Source: Bombyx mori
Taxonomy: Eukaryota > Arthropoda > Insecta > Lepidoptera > Bombycidae
Reading direction: 5' to 3'
Assembly: GCF_030269925.1 (NCBI RefSeq)
Contig: NC_085130.1
Location: 3,546,501-3,610,500 of the forward strand
DNA length: 64,000 nucleotides
Part shown: positions 21,609 through 31,876 of the stretch, in pieces
Layout of the letters: each line of letters starts with the position of its first letter
Numbering within the stretch: position 1 is the first letter of the stretch
The notes under the pieces: generated by a model
Database searches by the model: none
What the model was told of the DNA's origin: nothing
Seen by the model: only the letters and a program-made list of their open reading frames with translations
Position numbers and translations under genes: made by a program

Positions 21609-22364
21609 ACCTCTGAAGTTTTTTCATGCAACCGAATAATGATGGCACGGTTGTAAATTAGTTTTGTTCATAGACATCCTTACCAGAGGCATAGCTTAGT
21701 GATTGCCAACTACTTAGGGCCCTTTTGAAAGCAAGCACCCGGGAAACACCGAAAAGGGTTTACAGCCGGTTGGCAGAATAAAATACACCAGAAAAGAAAC
21801 CGCAGACGAATGTGATTGAATTTTCTATAGATTCATACGACTCCGATAATGATAATGATGACATCGTCCCAAATGATACCTTATTACATGGCACGGGTAG
21901 GATAAAATATAGAAAAAAAAACACCCAAAATATGTACAGTTCATTCTTTTCAAGTATTTTTATCGCCTATTTTTTCCACACTTTTCCCATTTCTATCTAT
22001 TAGTATAATAGTTTGCTGGAAGAAAACTCATTAATCACAGGTTTAGCTCGCTCTTGTAGATACGAAGAGTATTCATAAGTATGTAAAGAAAATGTATGTT
22101 TTTAGATTTAAATCGTATTCATTGTGTCTTTTTTATTATGAAAATGTCATATCATTTTGCCAGCGACTAATATACGAGTATAGTCCAGAATAATTTAGAG
22201 TATATTGGCAAATTTACTTAAGGGAACAATTTAAAGAATAAACTTTAAATTTTCATTACATATTTTTCGTTTATTGTTTTATTTATTTGTTTTTGTATTA
22301 TGCTTGTATTCAAATGTTGCAAATAGGTACCGCTTTTCATATTTACTTAACAAAGGGCTCACAA
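21609..22364. other. No gene recognised
   Basis: A short acidic ORF near 21812 (DSYDSDNDNDD) follows an AG that resembles an acceptor, but no partner exon or family match is evident. Confidence 0.4.
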
Positions 22365-22560
22365 ATGACTTTCACAATGAAGTTACTGGTGGTATTGTGT
22401 GGTTAGCCACACGAGTTAACACCAAGAACCCGCCTTTTATTGCCCCAAAGCAGCCATACATCCAGATTGAAGACTCGAAGAACGATTCTCCAAAAACGAT
22501 TGATACTTCAAGGTGGGTGGCGGTATTGATGCTAATGATGTCTGTCACGCCAAGTAGTAT
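22365..22560 (+). mobile_element. Old rearranged Bm1 fragment
   Basis: GACTTTCACAATGAAG, TTACTGGTGGTA and TTCAAGGTGGGTGGCGG are diverged Bm1 blocks in the right order, with intervening sequence lost. Confidence 0.5.
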
Positions 22561-22643
22561 TAGATACCAATGGATTGATGGGATGCACTTATAACGCTTC
22601 CACAGTATAAGATATTCAGTATTCCACAGTATATATATATTTT

Positions 22644-22855
22644 TTACTGATGGTAGGACCTCTTGTGAGTCCGCACGGGTAGGTACCGCCCTACCTATTT
22701 CTGCCGTGAAGCAGTAATGCGTTTCGGTTTGAAGGGTTAGAACTTATATCTCAAGGTGGGTGGCAGCGTTTACGTTGTAAAGGTCTATGGGCTCCAGTAA
22801 CCACTTAATACCAAGTGGGCTATGAGCTCGTCCACCCATCTAAGCAATAAAAAGT
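22644..22855 (+). mobile_element. Bm1 SINE, short form, internally deleted
   Basis: Starts ACTGATGGTAGGACC and ends CTAAGCAATAAAAAG. About 30 nt are missing between GAAGGGT and TAGAACTTA. Confidence 0.9.
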
Positions 22856-24007
22856 AAAAAAAAGATATGTGGTCACAGTTGCTGAATGACATTTGCGTTC
22901 TATATAGCATTGCATCGAACAATATACGGTTTAGTTAAGACTTATTCGGGCCAAAGGCCGAATTTCCTGTGAAATCCCCGAACTCGGTGCTCGACGATGT
23001 TAGAGGTCAAATATGTTCAAGGCCCACCTATCACGCCCGATACCTGTCTGAGATAGAGCACGAACAAGGTAGACGGGATTTTATTGTCAAAACTACAATT
23101 CGAGGCGTAGTTCTCCTCAGGGACGCGCGTCCAACGGAGTCGTCGCGGCCATTTTAGTTAGCACGTAACCCTCTATATATTTCGAATGAAAAGATTAAAC
23201 ATTTGCAATAATATCGATGGTCAAGTTTATAGAAAATAATATAATAATACCGTATCGCAAAAACTTAATCTCTGACCAAAAAAGATCCTCCATATTTCAT
23301 CAAATAACCTCATAAGGGTTCTCACTAACGCAGATGACACGTCTACCCCCATTTTTATAATCCGCGAACCGCACCTAATTCCGGGCGACGAAATATCCGA
23401 CTTTTTTCTTATCAAATAAGGAAAAACTTGAAACGTAGGTGAAGAAGAAGGGAGCCGTGATGAAAAGGGCGAGATGTTAGATTTTTTAATGATGAGATGA
23501 AAAAACACGGTGGATTTATTTAGATTAAATGTCTCTTTGAGGCCATTTTTCATCGGAGGACAGTTTTTGTTGGGTATTTATTAAATAAATATTCAGATGT
23601 TGGATTAACCTTGGGTTTTTTTCTCTCTTATATTTTTTTACCTTGATAGACGAAACATAAAGATTATATGCCATTAAGAGCCAACTTATTACACGATACT
23701 CAATCCGTATTTGAAGCACGTAAAACCGAAAACCTTTCACCACTAGCTAAAATGCAACAAAAATTCAGATAACAAAAGATAGGGTTTGGTTTAGTATACA
23801 TGCCTCGCGCTGAATATAAAACTCAGTAAGAATGAGACACTGAAGTTGTCAGTAGTGTCTTAGTCGAAGAACTACCAGCCGAGATGTATGAGATCGTAGA
23901 TCTATACGTATGTGAAATCACGAACAAGCGAATAAACTTTAGTATTTATTGCAGTAGATAGCTCGGCGTTGTCTAGTCTTTTACCACGATAAAAAGTTTT
24001 CTATGTA
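22856..24007. other. No gene recognised; possible LTR-like patch
   Basis: At about 23795-23960 a TATAAAACTC, then a stretch ending in GCGAATAAACTTTAG and TTTATTGCAG, has the look of a retroviral-type LTR U3-R. No matching second LTR or coding region is present. Elsewhere only chance ORFs occur. Confidence 0.4.
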
Positions 24008-24300
24008 TCTTATACCTTTAAACGAGCAATTCTTGTATATATATAATCTGAATTTCGGAAACGGCTCCAACGATTTTCATAAAATTTAGCATACAGGGGA
24101 TTTCGGGGGCGATAAATCGATCTAGCTACGATTTATTTTCAGAAAATGTTGTTTTATTCGTGTTTTTCTCTTGTTTTATTCGTCTCTTCCCGACATCTAT
24201 TCGCGAATAGTAATACTATTTTTCTTAATTGAGGGCAACTAACCGCTTTAATGACACAACAAGATGGCGTTATCAAAAAAAAAACCGTCATCTATTCTAG
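24008..24300 (+). mobile_element. Non-autonomous Helitron, family 2
   Basis: A|TCTTATACCTTTAAACGAGC... to ...TATTCTAG|T, colinear with the minus strand of 13163-13486. The hairpin present there before CTAG is deleted here, so this copy probably could not terminate transposition normally. Confidence 0.8.
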
Positions 24301-24627
24301 TAAAGTAAGTAGTCTTCGTGTGACTGAGCAATAAAAATTCAAACATTCACAATATTAATATGGTATAGTGAAGATTATTCGTAACAAATCTAATAAGCTG
24401 CACCAATATTCAAATAGGAAAAAACATGAAGCGATTTTTCAAAAACGTCACAAACATTTGTATATGGCTTTGTTTTATTTTTCAGTCAAAGTTCACGCGA
24501 CTCTTTTCGAGATAAAAACGGACAGCGTTTTTTGTTTCAGCAGTCACTTTATTTATTTATTTTATAAAAACATTTTCTTTTATCCAAATGGTCTTTTTGC
24601 TGCAATAAGATTTAGTACCACTTTTAG
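24301..24627. other. No gene recognised
   Basis: AT-rich. The ORF crossing it reads into an old SINE and is not credible. Confidence 0.45.
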
Positions 24628-24786
24628 TACCACCGACTCTGCCTGTATCTGCCGTGAAGCAGTAATGCGTTCTGATTGGAATGACGGAGCAGCCGTTATT
24701 CTATATAATTGAGATTGCAACCTCACGCCTTAAGGTTGGTAGTGGCATTTACGTTATAGAAGTGTATGATTTTCGTTAGCCACGTA
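24628..24786 (+). mobile_element. Old Bm1 fragment
   Basis: CTGCCGTGAAGCAGTAATGCG, GCAGCCGTTATTCTA and GTGGCATTTACGTT mark a diverged plus-strand Bm1. It abuts the younger Bm1 on its right tail-to-tail. Confidence 0.65.
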
Positions 24787-25137
24787 GTTTTTTTTTTTAT
24801 TGCTTTTTTGCGTGGACGAGCTCACAGCCCACCTGCTGTTAAGTGGTTACTGGAGCCCAAAGACATCTACAACGTAAATGCGCCACCCACCTTGAGATAT
24901 AAGTTCTAAGGTCTCAAATATAGTTACAACGGCTGCCCCACCCTTCAAACCGAAACGCATTACTGCTTCACGGCAGAAATAGGCGGGATGGTGGTACCTA
25001 CCCGTGCGGACTCACAAGAAGTCCTACCACCAATAATTACGCAAATTATAATTTTGCGGGTTTGATTTTTATTACACGATGCTATTCCTTCACCGTGGAA
25101 GTCAATCGTGAACATTTGCTGAGTACGTATTTCATTA
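24787..25137 (-). mobile_element. Bm1 SINE lacking the tRNA head
   Basis: Minus-strand tail, body and linker to CGTATTTCATTAG. The sequence diverges exactly where the tRNA-like head would start, so it is 5'-truncated at the head/linker junction. Confidence 0.9.
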
Positions 25138-27042
25138 GCGTTACGTTAGCTCATTCACCGGTCTTAACAATGAAAAAAGGTTTATTGGTTGTCGCTATTT
25201 ATGTGCAGTTTTTTATATCGGCTCCAGTAGGGTTATATCGTCTTACAGTTGCACATTCGAATCTATGGACAGACATGCAAACGACTCCTCAATTTTAGTA
25301 AGCGTTGTGAACTGTGAAGTCAAGAGCGGTACGGATCTGGTCGGAACACCGAATTGGGTAGCGGCCCCGAGGCCTTTTCCCATCCACTTTACATTAAAAA
25401 AAATCTAAATAAACCACCTATATATATGGTAGCCAGTATACCGCTAACGTTTACTAGAATGACTTATTTGCAGCGGTACTTTGGTAGATGCGAACCGTCA
25501 GTAATAGTAGGCCCCGCTAAGTAAGTTAGTATGTTACCGAAGTTCGCAGACATCCCACGTGTGAGGTCTACGTAACACCATTTAAAACAACAGAGTTTCA
25601 AACATCCGAGTGATTCTTTTCGTTTTCGAGTGATCTACCCCTATTTGAAATGAACAATGAAATAAATGTTAGATTCAGCCACTTATTGTGGCAACGATAA
25701 TGGTGCAAGTAACAAAGTCTTTAGGGGGAGGCTCCCATACGAGTACTTTCCATTTCACAAATTACAATTCTTCCGAAATTACAGAATCCAAAGTGGGTGC
25801 CATTAGCCGAAACCGCTTCACATACGTTGGCATGATTAGGGAGCGCGTTCGTCACCGAACAAAAAAAAAAAATAGGCAGCAGAATAAAGTGCGAGGCAAT
25901 TTTTAAAGATTACAAGACGAAATCCGACAATTTATTTTGGCGGAATTACTCGCGTTACCACATACTCAACGCGCATTTACAGTTTCTTTAAATCATATAT
26001 TATTCTGCTTGCGTTCGTCGGAGGATTTGAGTATTTATTTATTTACGTGCTTGGTTCTTTAACTTGGTGAAAATCTTGCGATAGAGCGTTTGTTGTGGGT
26101 ACAACACTGTTCTCTCTCACTGAGATCTCTTTGTCTACTCATTACCCATATCTCGAATCCGCCACCATAGTTTTTATTGACCTACCCACAAGGTTTCTCC
26201 AAGAAAGCTATAGAGTCCACAGCGGTAAGCAGCGGTTTGACTATATGGGCATTGGTGATGTCCGTTAGGGACGAGGACCATACTTCCTTGAAGGCTATAA
26301 AATTTTGTACGTCAGGAAAAGTTCTCTAATCCAATGAAGGTCATGGAGCGATCTAAGCTGCCCGGTAAGCTATCGTGACCAACGTTAGAGACCAACTTTT
26401 CACCGAAGGCGGATGGTACGTTGGTAGAAAGCAGATTATAAGGTCATTTCAAAAAAAATCTGTGCAAGTGATGAAAATACCTGAACGAAGATTAATTGAA
26501 TTTAAATACATTGTGACTTATGAAGACATGGTGTGTCTATGAGAACTTGTAGCCTCTCTACTGAATGGGCATACCTACTCACTATATGGACCTTGAATCG
26601 AAGTCAACAGGAAAACTACAAAACCAAATAATGAGAGAATCACTCAAGGAAACAAAATATTACAGTGTCGAATTTAAAAACAATACAGCCCGCCATACAT
26701 AGAATTTGGAAGCAGATATTTAACAAAAATAAAACGTCCGGCAACTTCTGGCAAATTAACTGTAATATTCCATCCCCCGAGAGCAAAACAGAAACATCAA
26801 AAAGCCTTTGTGCTACAAATGAATAGAGCCGGCCACGGTTGAACGAAGCTCAATCGTCATCTAGGACACTTCAATTAAAAAGACGTAATCGTCCGTTCAG
26901 ATATTCTGATGGTTACCAGTAATGAATGGGAATGTTACATTTTGTACAAAAGCAGTCGGTATGATAAACTTTTGGGGCGACCTTGTTCAGTGGCCGACGT
27001 CTTTTGGCTGATAATAATTGGTCGAGTCTTTAACATAAAGCA
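25138..27042. other. Mostly unrecognised sequence
   Basis: A BMC1 3'-UTR relic lies at about 26218-26275 (AGCGGTAAGCAGCGGTTTG...GGGCATTGGTGATGTCCGTT). A GGCCCCGAGGCCTTTTCCCATCCA patch near 25362 resembles a LINE 3' UTR but is unassigned. No host exon is supported. Confidence 0.4.
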
Positions 27043-27450
27043 TGTGGTCGTCGTCTTTTAGTGCATTTGTATTGAGCGATACAACTGTGTGGTGTTGCGA
27101 TCCCGACGCCAGGTACTATTTTTTCTTTCCTGACCAGACGGGCTTATGTGGGGTTATAGGATATCAGCCTTAACGATTTCGCAGGCCCGGCGTCCTTATC
27201 TTGCCCAGGTTTTGTATTGGGCGAGTATCGGATATCGGGCGAAAGTGCAACGGAGTCGTTTAGTGGGCTTTTCCTCTTCTTATTTCTGCCGCCATGCAGT
27301 CATGCGTTCCGGTTTATAGGGTGGGGCAGCTGTTGTACTTACAGAACTGAGACTTAGAATTCATGTCTCAAGGTGAGTGGCGGCATTTACGTTGTTCACT
27401 TCTATAAGCTCTCCGGCAACTACTTATCACCAGGTGGCCCGTGAGCTCGT
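27043..27450 (+). mobile_element. Old Bm1 interrupted by other sequence
   Basis: A diverged tRNA-like head (27043-27118, GTGCATTTGTATTGAGCGATAC) and a diverged body/tail (27275-27450) are separated by about 150 nt. This contains CGGATATCGGGCGAAAGTGCAACGGAGTCGTTTAGTG, resembling the GC-rich element near 44640. Either the latter inserted here or two fragments are juxtaposed. Confidence 0.5.
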
Positions 27451-29211
27451 AATAAAACTAATAAATTAAAGCGTGTCACTATATCTATAGGCACCAATAA
27501 ATGCTAAGCATTAACAGACAGTAACCACATCTGCCTACCTATTAATGCCTCATTTGTGAGAAAAATACCGCGTTATTCCAACCCAAATGTGAAATTGCAG
27601 TCTTAAATAAATTCAAACTTTATCTCGACGTCTCAAGGTCGTATACTACCCTCAGGATCATTCGATAGATAGTTGGTCGTGAACTCGCATCAGTAACACC
27701 GATAATGCGAACAGAATAAGTCTTAGTAATAAAACTAAAAGTAAAACAATGTTACGTTGATAAATTTACTTGACACAGGTACACACAGAGATCTAAATGG
27801 CCAACCTAGTTGACCTTTTAAATAAACCCAAAGGGATTTAGTAATGGTCTTTACTTTTAGAGAGTCGAAAAGTCTGGAATTCTGTAAAACGGGGTGTCTA
27901 TTTCCCTTTAAAACTCTTGTCATATAATACGGCCTGGATTACGAGGGGTACTCTGCAAGTTTAGGCTAAAACTACCCACAGTTTTCATTTTTGTATTAAA
28001 GCTTCCCGTGCACGGTTTGTGCCCAAAAATGATCACAACCGGTAGCCCATAGGAAATGAATTAAAAATAGGACAGTTTTATTAAAGGTTCTAGAATTTAA
28101 CCTATTACAGTTTCCGATGATTCTTATACTATATACTTGCACTTTTTGTGATCACATCTGATCACAATGTATTCTGTGATCAGCGAAATAAATGATAGAG
28201 ATCAAGTAATTGCTACTATTACGATCTATAGGAATTTTTAAATATTAATAATATATATATATAATTTATATATATAATTTTTAATTTATAAATATTTTTA
28301 CGAAGTACTCAGATACAATGACAGTGAGCATTTATGAACTCCACGTCCTTCGAGTCGAGGCTTCGACAAGTGCGCTAAGAAGTCAGAACGAATAAATTCG
28401 AATCGACTAGATACTTTATTACAGATTAAACTTTTTCGGAAACGAGGCCACCGAACGTTTTGCCCAGTTAAATCTAGCTCTCCAGACGGATTTCAATCTT
28501 TCCAAATGTGGATTCTATTTGCGAAAACGCGTCAAGGACTGATTTAGGAATAAAGATCTTGTATTGCGAACGCGTCCTTCGAGCAATTCAGCCCTTGAAA
28601 ATTACTTGTCAGAGTCATTTATCGGTCACATTGAACCCGACCAAGAAACTTTTCTAAAACCATGGTGTTAGAAAGGCTTGATTGGGACGTCGACTAGTAA
28701 GTAGGTCCATTTAGATAACGCTAGCATAATGCGGTGTGGGCTAATCTTTTGGCCAATAACCGACATGGGTTAAGTAGGAATCTGAAAGAATTTATTAATC
28801 TGGTCTCAGAGGTAAAGAAATACTTTCGGTCACTGAACCAAACAAGCTAAGAAGTGTTGATCAGTTTAAAGCTGTTACTGTACTGGTATGAATAAAATTA
28901 GATGGTGTAATATGATAAGTTTTAATTCTAGTATGTGCAGACAGTATGATATGGCACAGTATGGTGAGAATGATAGTCGTAGAGGATGTACGTAATTACT
29001 CTTAGGATAGGATTCCTACTACAGTATTAATCAAGAAACTACAGACTAACTATTTTCTTCCCTACCTATTCGCTGATAGCCTACGGGATTATTTCAGTTT
29101 AAACTAATTCTAATGTCGAGAATGATTAAGTTTTCTGTTACCAGCAGCCAAGTTTAGCACTTTTGCAACTTACTAAAGGCAAGTGGATGACGATAATAAA
29201 AACACTGGTAA
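27451..29211. other. No gene recognised
   Basis: Includes an A/T-only-like tract at about 28236-28300 with TATATATA repeats, and several TGATCA sites at 28025-28190. No exon was supported. Confidence 0.45.
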
Positions 29212-29580
29212 TAGGACTCTTGTGAGCCCGCATGGGTAGGTACCATCATTCTGCGCGCTCGTAGCTTGGAGAAGCAGTAATGCGTTTCGGGGTTCACGAA
29301 TGACTTCCACGGTGAAGGATTAACATCGTGTAATAAAAATCAAACCCGCAAAATTATAATTAGCGTAATTACTGGTGGTAGGACCTCTTGTGAATCCGCA
29401 CGGGTAGGTACAACCGCCTTGCCTATTTCTGCCGTGAAGCAGTAATGCGTTTCGGTTTGAAGGGTGGGGCAGCCATTGTAACTATAATACTGAGACCTTG
29501 GAACTTATATCTCAGGGGGGGTGGCGCGTTTACGTTGTACATGTCTGTAGACTCCAGTAACCACTTAACACCGGGTGGTA
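29212..29580 (+). mobile_element. Bm1 inserted into or fused with Bm1
   Basis: A first Bm1 body piece (29212-29292) breaks off at GCGTTTCGGG. A second Bm1, starting in the linker (TTCACGAATGACTTCCACGG), then runs through ACTGGTGGTAGGACC and stops at CACTTAACACCGGGTGG without a tail. Confidence 0.75.
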
Positions 29581-29623
29581 ACACCAGGTACTAAAAAATA
29601 CAAATTATAATGCTTTAAAATAC

Positions 29624-29629
29624 TTTATT
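29624..29629 (-). terminator. Polyadenylation signal AATAAA
   Basis: AATAAA on the minus strand, 24 nt after the stop codon of the secreted-peptide gene. Cleavage is expected about 15-25 nt further on, just before the Bm1 at 29.58 kb. Confidence 0.7.
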
Positions 29630-29652
29630 CGGAAGAGATTTTTTTTAATCTT

Positions 29653-31223
29653 TTAGTTATATGATCCTCGAGATGTTGCAATAGCAGCCACAGCGCCTCT
29701 GGAAGCAGAAGCTCTAGAAGCAGAACTAGAAGTAGATCCTCTTTTGGAAGTAAGGGCTAATGCATCTACGTTCTCGCCGGCTCCTATTGCTGTAGCCCCG
29801 GAATCTTGCTTTGGCAACGCTGACACGACCAGAAGCACCATGGCGAAAATCTATTGAAAATATTTACTTAATGTATGTAAGCTTTATTACAAACTATTTT
29901 AATCAAAAATAGACGCTTTTATGAATTTCTAAACGACAAGGTGTTAACAAATCGTTTAGTTTAATATAATAGATAAATAACTAAATAATAGATAAAAATT
30001 TTCACTGGTGGTAGGACCTCTTGTGAGTCCGCACGGGTAGGTACCACCGCCCTGCCTATTTCTGCCGTGAAGCAGTAATGCGTTTCGGTTTGAAGGGTGG
30101 GGTAGCCGTTGTAACTATACTGAGACCTTAGAACTTATATCTCAAGATGGGTGGCGCATTTACGTTCTAGATGTCTATGGGCTCCAGTAACCACTTAACA
30201 CCAGGTGGGCTGTGAGCTCGTCCACCAATCTAAGCAATAAAAAAAAAAAAAAAAATAAAAAAATAACATAATTTGTCGTTGAACCTTACTGTAATGGAAA
30301 GGCTCCCGAAGTTCAAGGCAGTAGATGCTACCCATCATACATTGCGTGTATCAAATATTAATCACATAAAATTAATCAGTGATTCATTTAAGCATTAAAG
30401 CCACATTAGATTATTACTGGTGGGACGACCTCTTGTGAGTCCGCACCGGTAGGTACCACCGCCTTGCCTATGTCCGCCGTGAAGCAGTAATGCGTTTCAG
30501 TTTGAAGGGTGGAGCAGTTATTGTAACTATACTGAGACCTTAGAACTTATATCTCAAGGTGGGTGGCGCATTTACGTTGTAGATGTCTATGGACTCCAGT
30601 AACCACTTAACACCAGGTGGGCCGTGAGCTCGACCACCAATCTAAGCTATAAAAATTAAAAAATAAACTTGAGACCTACTGGAAAAAGCCGGATTTCAAG
30701 ATACTGTTGATTCAATAAATGGCCCAATCAATGCGATAAGTGTCAATAGATAATAAGAAAATAATTGTGTAACAAACAGGAGATTTCAGTGTTGGAGTAG
30801 TTTTAATTATGTTAACTCGTAAAAATAAACAAAATGTTGTATGGAAACTGTAAAATAATATATTATCTTGTAAGAGGCAGTGGTTTGGAAGTCACTTAGA
30901 TGGATCAAAGATTTACAGAAAGGTCATAGAAGTATCTCAATCTCCATTTTAAGTGAGGAACCAATATCATGTCTGCTTTGCTTTGGGAAAGACGTCCTAT
31001 TTTCCAACATTAACTTTAACCTAATGTCAAATGCACGCGGCATTCCCGTTTATAACTTTAACTTGAGAGCTGATGCTCAAACAAAAAGAGCAAGCCTAAA
31101 ATTGAGCCACAAAATATGAGATATATATATTATCCTTCGAGCTGCATTAACTATTTTCCATCGGAGAAAAGCAGCACAATTGGTTTTAACTATTCCCTAA
31201 TCACTTACCAGTACGGTTTTCAT
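29653..31223 (-). CDS. Two-exon gene for a 70-residue secreted peptide, function unknown
   Basis: Exon 1 coding is 31223-31209 (ATGAAAACCGTACTG) followed by donor GTAAGTGA. Intron 31208-29851 (1,358 bp) ends TTTTCAATAG. Exon 2 coding is 29850-29653, phase 0, ending SRGSYN and TAA. The joined N-terminus MKTVLIFAMVLLVVSA is a textbook signal peptide (Lys2, hydrophobic core, V-S-A cleavage site), and it forms only when the exons are spliced. The mature part (about 54 residues) starts LPKQDS, has a dibasic KR at 41-42 that could be a convertase site, and then a Ser/Ala/Arg-rich tail without cysteines. A TATA box 54 nt upstream and AATAAA 24 nt downstream complete the unit. Two Bm1 copies sit in the intron. 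I do not recognise the family. A propeptide or low-complexity cuticle, silk or haemolymph peptide are guesses only. Confidence 0.75.
30005..30255 (+). mobile_element. Bm1 SINE, short form, in the peptide-gene intron
   Basis: Begins ACTGGTGGTAGGACCTCTTG and ends AAGCAATAA with an A-rich tail of about 20 nt. It is close to consensus, so relatively young. Antisense to the host gene. Confidence 0.95.
30414..30655 (+). mobile_element. Bm1 SINE, short form, in the peptide-gene intron
   Basis: Starts ACTGGTGGGACGACC at the same 5' boundary. Somewhat more diverged than its neighbour, with a short A-tail. Antisense to the host gene. Confidence 0.95.
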
Positions 31224-31276
31224 TGTTGATCTTTCTTTGGCTTTCCAATTACTAATAATTTTCATTTCCAACAGTG

Positions 31277-31286
31277 CCTATTTATA
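31277..31286 (-). promoter_or_regulatory. TATA box of the secreted-peptide gene
   Basis: TATAAATAGG on the minus strand, 54 nt before the ATG. A start site 25-30 nt downstream would leave a 5' UTR of roughly 30 nt. An E-box-like CAGCTG lies further upstream, near 31310. Confidence 0.65.
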
Positions 31287-31626
31287 ATACAGAAGATAAT
31301 TTAATTCGTTTGGTGACAGCTGATAAAAGTCACGTTTTAATTACAATAACAAGTTTCTGAATAGAATTTTAATTTTCGATTAGTTTATCTTTGGTTTATT
31401 TATTCATTGTGAATATTGTAAGGTACAATTTTTTGCTGTGGGGTACATTAGGGTCTTAGAAGTTAATATTTTACCTATTTCTACAGCAACACAATCTTTT
31501 TGGTTCGAAGTGTACGTTACGTTCTACATTACAATTGGAAGAATTGTATTATACATTGCGGCTTAAAAACTTATAAGCTCTTACACTAATTTAACTTACG
31601 TCGTTAATCCATTCCATAATTCCAAT
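31287..31626. other. Upstream region of the peptide gene
   Basis: Unique AT-rich sequence between the TATA box and the next SINE. It is the probable location of regulatory sites, but no specific factor site can be named. Confidence 0.4.
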
Positions 31627-31876
31627 CCATAATTTTTACTGCTTAGATGGGTGGACGAGCTCACAGCCCACCTGGTATTAAGTGGTTACTATAGCCCATA
31701 GACATCAACAACGTAAATGCGCCACCCACCTTGAGATATAAGTTCTAAGCTCTCAGTATAATTACAACGGCTGCCCCACCCTTCAAACCGAAACGCATTT
31801 ACTGCTTCACGGCAGAAATAGGCGGTGTGGTGGTACCTACCCGTACGGACTCACAAGAGGTCCTACCACCAGTAGT
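31627..31876 (-). mobile_element. Bm1 SINE, short form, abutting a LINE
   Basis: Minus-strand body and tail ending exactly at CCTACCACCAGT. The next bases (AGTATAGTTCCGCAAATAC) already read in frame as LINE endonuclease, so two 5'-truncated retroelements meet head to head. Confidence 0.9.

Noticed and set aside
21812..22003. Acidic ORF considered as the start of a piggyBac-type transposase
   Set aside because: Only a short acidic run is present, with no downstream transposase motifs and no TTAA-flanked ends.
22274..22594. 106-codon ORF starting with a hydrophobic stretch resembling a signal peptide
   Set aside because: It starts at TTG, and most of it runs through diverged Bm1 blocks, so it is a chance frame.
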